DNA of 5,000 nucleotides from Flavobacterium sp. (GTDB lineage: Bacteria > Bacteroidota > Bacteroidia > Flavobacteriales > Flavobacteriaceae), in NCBI GenBank assembly GCA_019105125.1, contig JAHRWO010000094.1, positions 1 to 5,000 of the forward strand, given 5' to 3'. Each line of letters begins with the position of its first letter. The first letter of the stretch is position 1. This document shows, in pieces, positions 3,279 through 5,000 of the stretch. A model generated the notes under the pieces. It saw nothing but the letters and a program-made list of their open reading frames with translations. It was not told the origin of the DNA and did not search any database. A program made the position numbers and the translations under genes.

Positions 3279-5000
3279 GTTCTCGATGTTTAGGTAATAT
3301 AAATCTAAAATAGTGGTGTTGTATTGCTTTACGGCATCCAAATAATCTACTTGAATTGTTGTAGCATTTTCTAAACTTAAAATGTATTGAAAAAAGTCAA
3401 TTTCGCCGTGTTTGTAACTGCTGTCAGCTACTTTTATGATTTCTTCTGATACTTTTTTTCCATACTCATTGTAGTAAGATATGGCTTCTTGTTGCTGTTC
3501 AACTTCTTGTTGTTTTTGTTTGATGTAAGAATCTATTTTAGTTACTTCTTGTTTCTTTTGTGATTCCCAAGCTTGGGTTTCTAGTTTGGCAACTTTTGAT
3601 TTAGCCATATTTCCGTTGAATAAAATAGGTACAGACAATCCCACTTGAAAACCATATAAAGATTGAGACAAACCATTGTTTCTTCCTTGAAAATATTCCA
3701 AATTAAAATCGGGTAACCAATTTTGTTTTTGTAAACTTTCATTTGATTTATAAATTTTCGTAAATGATTCTAAATGTGAAACATATAAATCTTTACTTGA
3801 ATTTAAAGTTACAGTTGAAATGGGCTCTGAAATTGTATTAGAAATCACAATTTTTTCATCACTTTGCACTAAGGATTGCAATACTTCTAATTGTGCTTTT
3901 TTCTCTTTTTCAAGTTGTGATAACTTGGTTTTGATTTGACGAAATTTTGCTTCAGCGGTAATTTTTTCTAAATAATTGGTTTCGCCTAATTCAAATCTTC
4001 TATTACTTGCTTTTGAGAAATTTTGGTACAAACTATCCAAATAGTGATATAATTTTTCTTGGTGTTGTACATTCACAATTTGATAATATACTTGTGAAAT
4101 TTGTAATTTCAGTTGGTTTTGTTGAATTTCAAATCCCGTTTTTTCTTTTTCATATTCTGCATTATATAATTTCTTTTTAGCACCATAAACCGTTGGAAAA
4201 GCAAACTTTTGTTGGGCTCCAAAAACTTTTAAAGGTAATTCGTTTAAAGCTAAGTTATTTTGATCATAGCTATAATAAACATTCGTTTTTTCGAAATCAT
4301 ACGCCAATTTTGTTGCTTGTTTCGCTTTTTCAATTTTCAATTGACCTGCTTTAATTCCGGCATTCTTTGAAATAGCTTTCTGAACCAAACTATCTAATTC
4401 TGAATTATTTTGTTGTGAAAAACCTATAAATGGCAATAACATAAAGATCAGTAAAACGTCTGAATTTTTCACTTTTTTAAATTTTGGCTTCTTGAATTCT
4501 TTTTCATCAAAAATTTTGAATAAAATTGGTAAAACTATCATAGTTAAAAGTGTTGCAGTAAACAATCCTCCGATAACCACAGTTGCTAAAGGGCGTTGCA
4601 CCTCTGCTCCTGCCGAAGAAGAGATTGCCATTGGTAAAAATCCAAGAGCTGCTGCCGAAGCAGTTAATAAAACGGGACGTAATCTATCGGTTGTTCCTTT
4701 TAAAATGAGTTCATTCATATTTGTCATACCTTGATGCTTTAATTCCTTGAAATGTTCGATTAAAACAATTCCGTTCAATACGGCAATTCCGAAAAGTGCA
4801 ATAAATCCAACACCTGCCGAAATACTAAATGGCATATCTCGTAACCAAAGGGCAATAATACCGCCAATTGCAGATAATGGAATAGCAGTAAATATTAATA
4901 GAGATTGTTTGATTGATTTAAAAGTAAAATAAAGCAATACTAAAATTAAACCTAATGCTACTGGAACGGCAACAGAAAGTCGTTTGTTAGCCTCGATAAG
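3276..5000 (-). CDS. Heavy-metal RND permease (CusA/CzcA type) C-terminal part fused to a TolC-like outer-membrane factor (5' end outside window)
   Basis: The frame is open to the window edge and encodes 574 residues up to the stop. A TTG at 4937 is an internal Leu inside a transmembrane helix, not a start. The first part is the end of an HME-type RND pump, which exports metal ions with proton energy. Helices 8-12 lie at about 4979-4920, 4904-4842, 4826-4758, 4676-4617 and 4592-4515. The family blocks FSISAGVGFIALFGIAVLNG, RLRPVLLTASAAALGFLPMA and GAEVQRPLATVVIGG are present. A Lys-rich cytoplasmic linker (4514-4458) leads into a signal-peptide-like hydrophobic segment. From about 4412 to the stop is a TolC/CusC-type duct of about 378 residues with two outer-membrane-factor repeats; the second begins near WLPDFNLEYFQGRN and includes YGFQVGLSVPILFNGN. 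Proton-relay and periplasmic metal-site residues lie outside the window, so Cu(I)/Ag versus Zn/Co/Cd cannot be decided. The adaptor gene follows directly. Confidence 0.95.
   Translation of the reverse strand, partial: LIEANKRLSVAVPVALGLILVLLYFTFKSIKQSLLIFTAIPLSAIGGIIALWLRDMPFSISAGVGFIALFGIAVLNGIVLIEHFKELKHQGMTNMNELILKGTTDRLRPVLLTASAAALGFLPMAISSSAGAEVQRPLATVVIGGLFTATLLTMIVLPILFKIFDEKEFKKPKFKKVKNSDVLLIFMLLPFIGFSQQNNSELDSLVQKAISKNAGIKAGQLKIEKAKQATKLAYDFEKTNVYYSYDQNNLALNELPLKVFGAQQKFAFPTVYGAKKKLYNAEYEKEKTGFEIQQNQLKLQISQVYYQIVNVQHQEKLYHYLDSLYQNFSKASNRRFELGETNYLEKITAEAKFRQIKTKLSQLEKEKKAQLEVLQSLVQSDEKIVISNTISEPISTVTLNSSKDLYVSHLESFTKIYKSNESLQKQNWLPDFNLEYFQGRNNGLSQSLYGFQVGLSVPILFNGNMAKSKVAKLETQAWESQKKQEVTKIDSYIKQKQQEVEQQQEAISYYNEYGKKVSEEIIKVADSSYKHGEIDFFQYILSLENATTIQVDYLDAVKQYNTTILDLYYLNIEN
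4413..4480 (-). other. Embedded signal-peptide-like segment at the permease/outer-membrane-factor junction
   Basis: After the last RND helix the protein reads KKPKFKKVKNSD (basic), VLLIFMLLPFIG (hydrophobic), then FSQQNNSE (polar). This is the n-h-c layout of a flavobacterial type I signal peptide, and such peptides often end in F-S/A-Q. As the RND C-terminus is cytoplasmic, this segment would act as a 13th helix and put the duct domain in the periplasm. Cleavage near Ser-Gln (about 4416-4413) would free the duct from the pump. Confidence 0.75.

Noticed and set aside
4440..4442. Internal ATG as a separate start for the outer-membrane-factor
   Set aside because: Starting here would cut the hydrophobic part of the signal-like segment to a few residues with no basic N-terminus, and the permease frame runs through without a stop.
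4492..4932. Two plus-strand open frames (4492-4734 and 4747-4932) opposite the permease
   Set aside because: They mirror conserved RND coding sequence and show no independent evidence of being genes.
4935..4937. TTG as a possible start of a shorter permease-like protein
   Set aside because: The same frame continues upstream to the window edge with a good RND helix (residues RLSVAVPVALGLILV), so this codon is an internal leucine.
1..5000. CRISPR array, tRNA, rRNA, insertion sequence or phage genes
   Set aside because: I looked for spaced direct repeats, tRNA-like cloverleaf segments and transposase or integrase frames and saw none.

Overview
The window looks like chromosomal DNA from a member of the Bacteroidota, most likely a Flavobacterium-like genus. 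The composition is AT-rich, no start is preceded by a clear Shine-Dalgarno sequence, one promoter matches the Bacteroidota consensus (TTG, 21-nt spacer, TAnnTTTG), and the proteins have a flavobacterial character. Every gene I can support is on the minus strand, so transcription runs from position 5000 towards 1.

Region 1 (5000 to 1647) is the distal part of a metal-efflux operon. It begins, already inside the gene, with a heavy-metal RND permease of the CusA/CzcA type. The permease is fused in frame to a complete TolC-like outer-membrane factor, and the junction is a signal-peptide-like segment. The stop codon overlaps by one base the start of a lipoprotein membrane-fusion adaptor (TAATG). 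Thirteen bases after the adaptor is a small four-helix membrane protein with a His/Asp/Glu-rich tail. Together these supply the pump, exit duct and adaptor of a tripartite exporter, plus a probable metal-binding accessory. The metal cannot be read from this window.

Region 2 (about 1646 to 1383) is a compact control region for histidine biosynthesis. It holds a promoter, an 18-codon leader peptide with six His codons (five consecutive), an intrinsic terminator, a competing antiterminator pairing, and a second layer of inverted repeats that could hide or expose the hisG start codon. This is the most information-dense part of the window.

Region 3 (1382 to 1) is the start of the his operon: complete hisG (long form, 285 aa), a 54-bp spacer with a REP-like imperfect palindrome, and the first 156 codons of hisD, which runs off the left edge. 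HisG catalyses the first, feedback-controlled step of histidine synthesis and HisD the last two. The attenuator would match transcription of both to charged tRNA-His.

The strongest candidates for a second look are the layered his leader RNA and the permease/outer-membrane-factor fusion with its embedded signal peptide.
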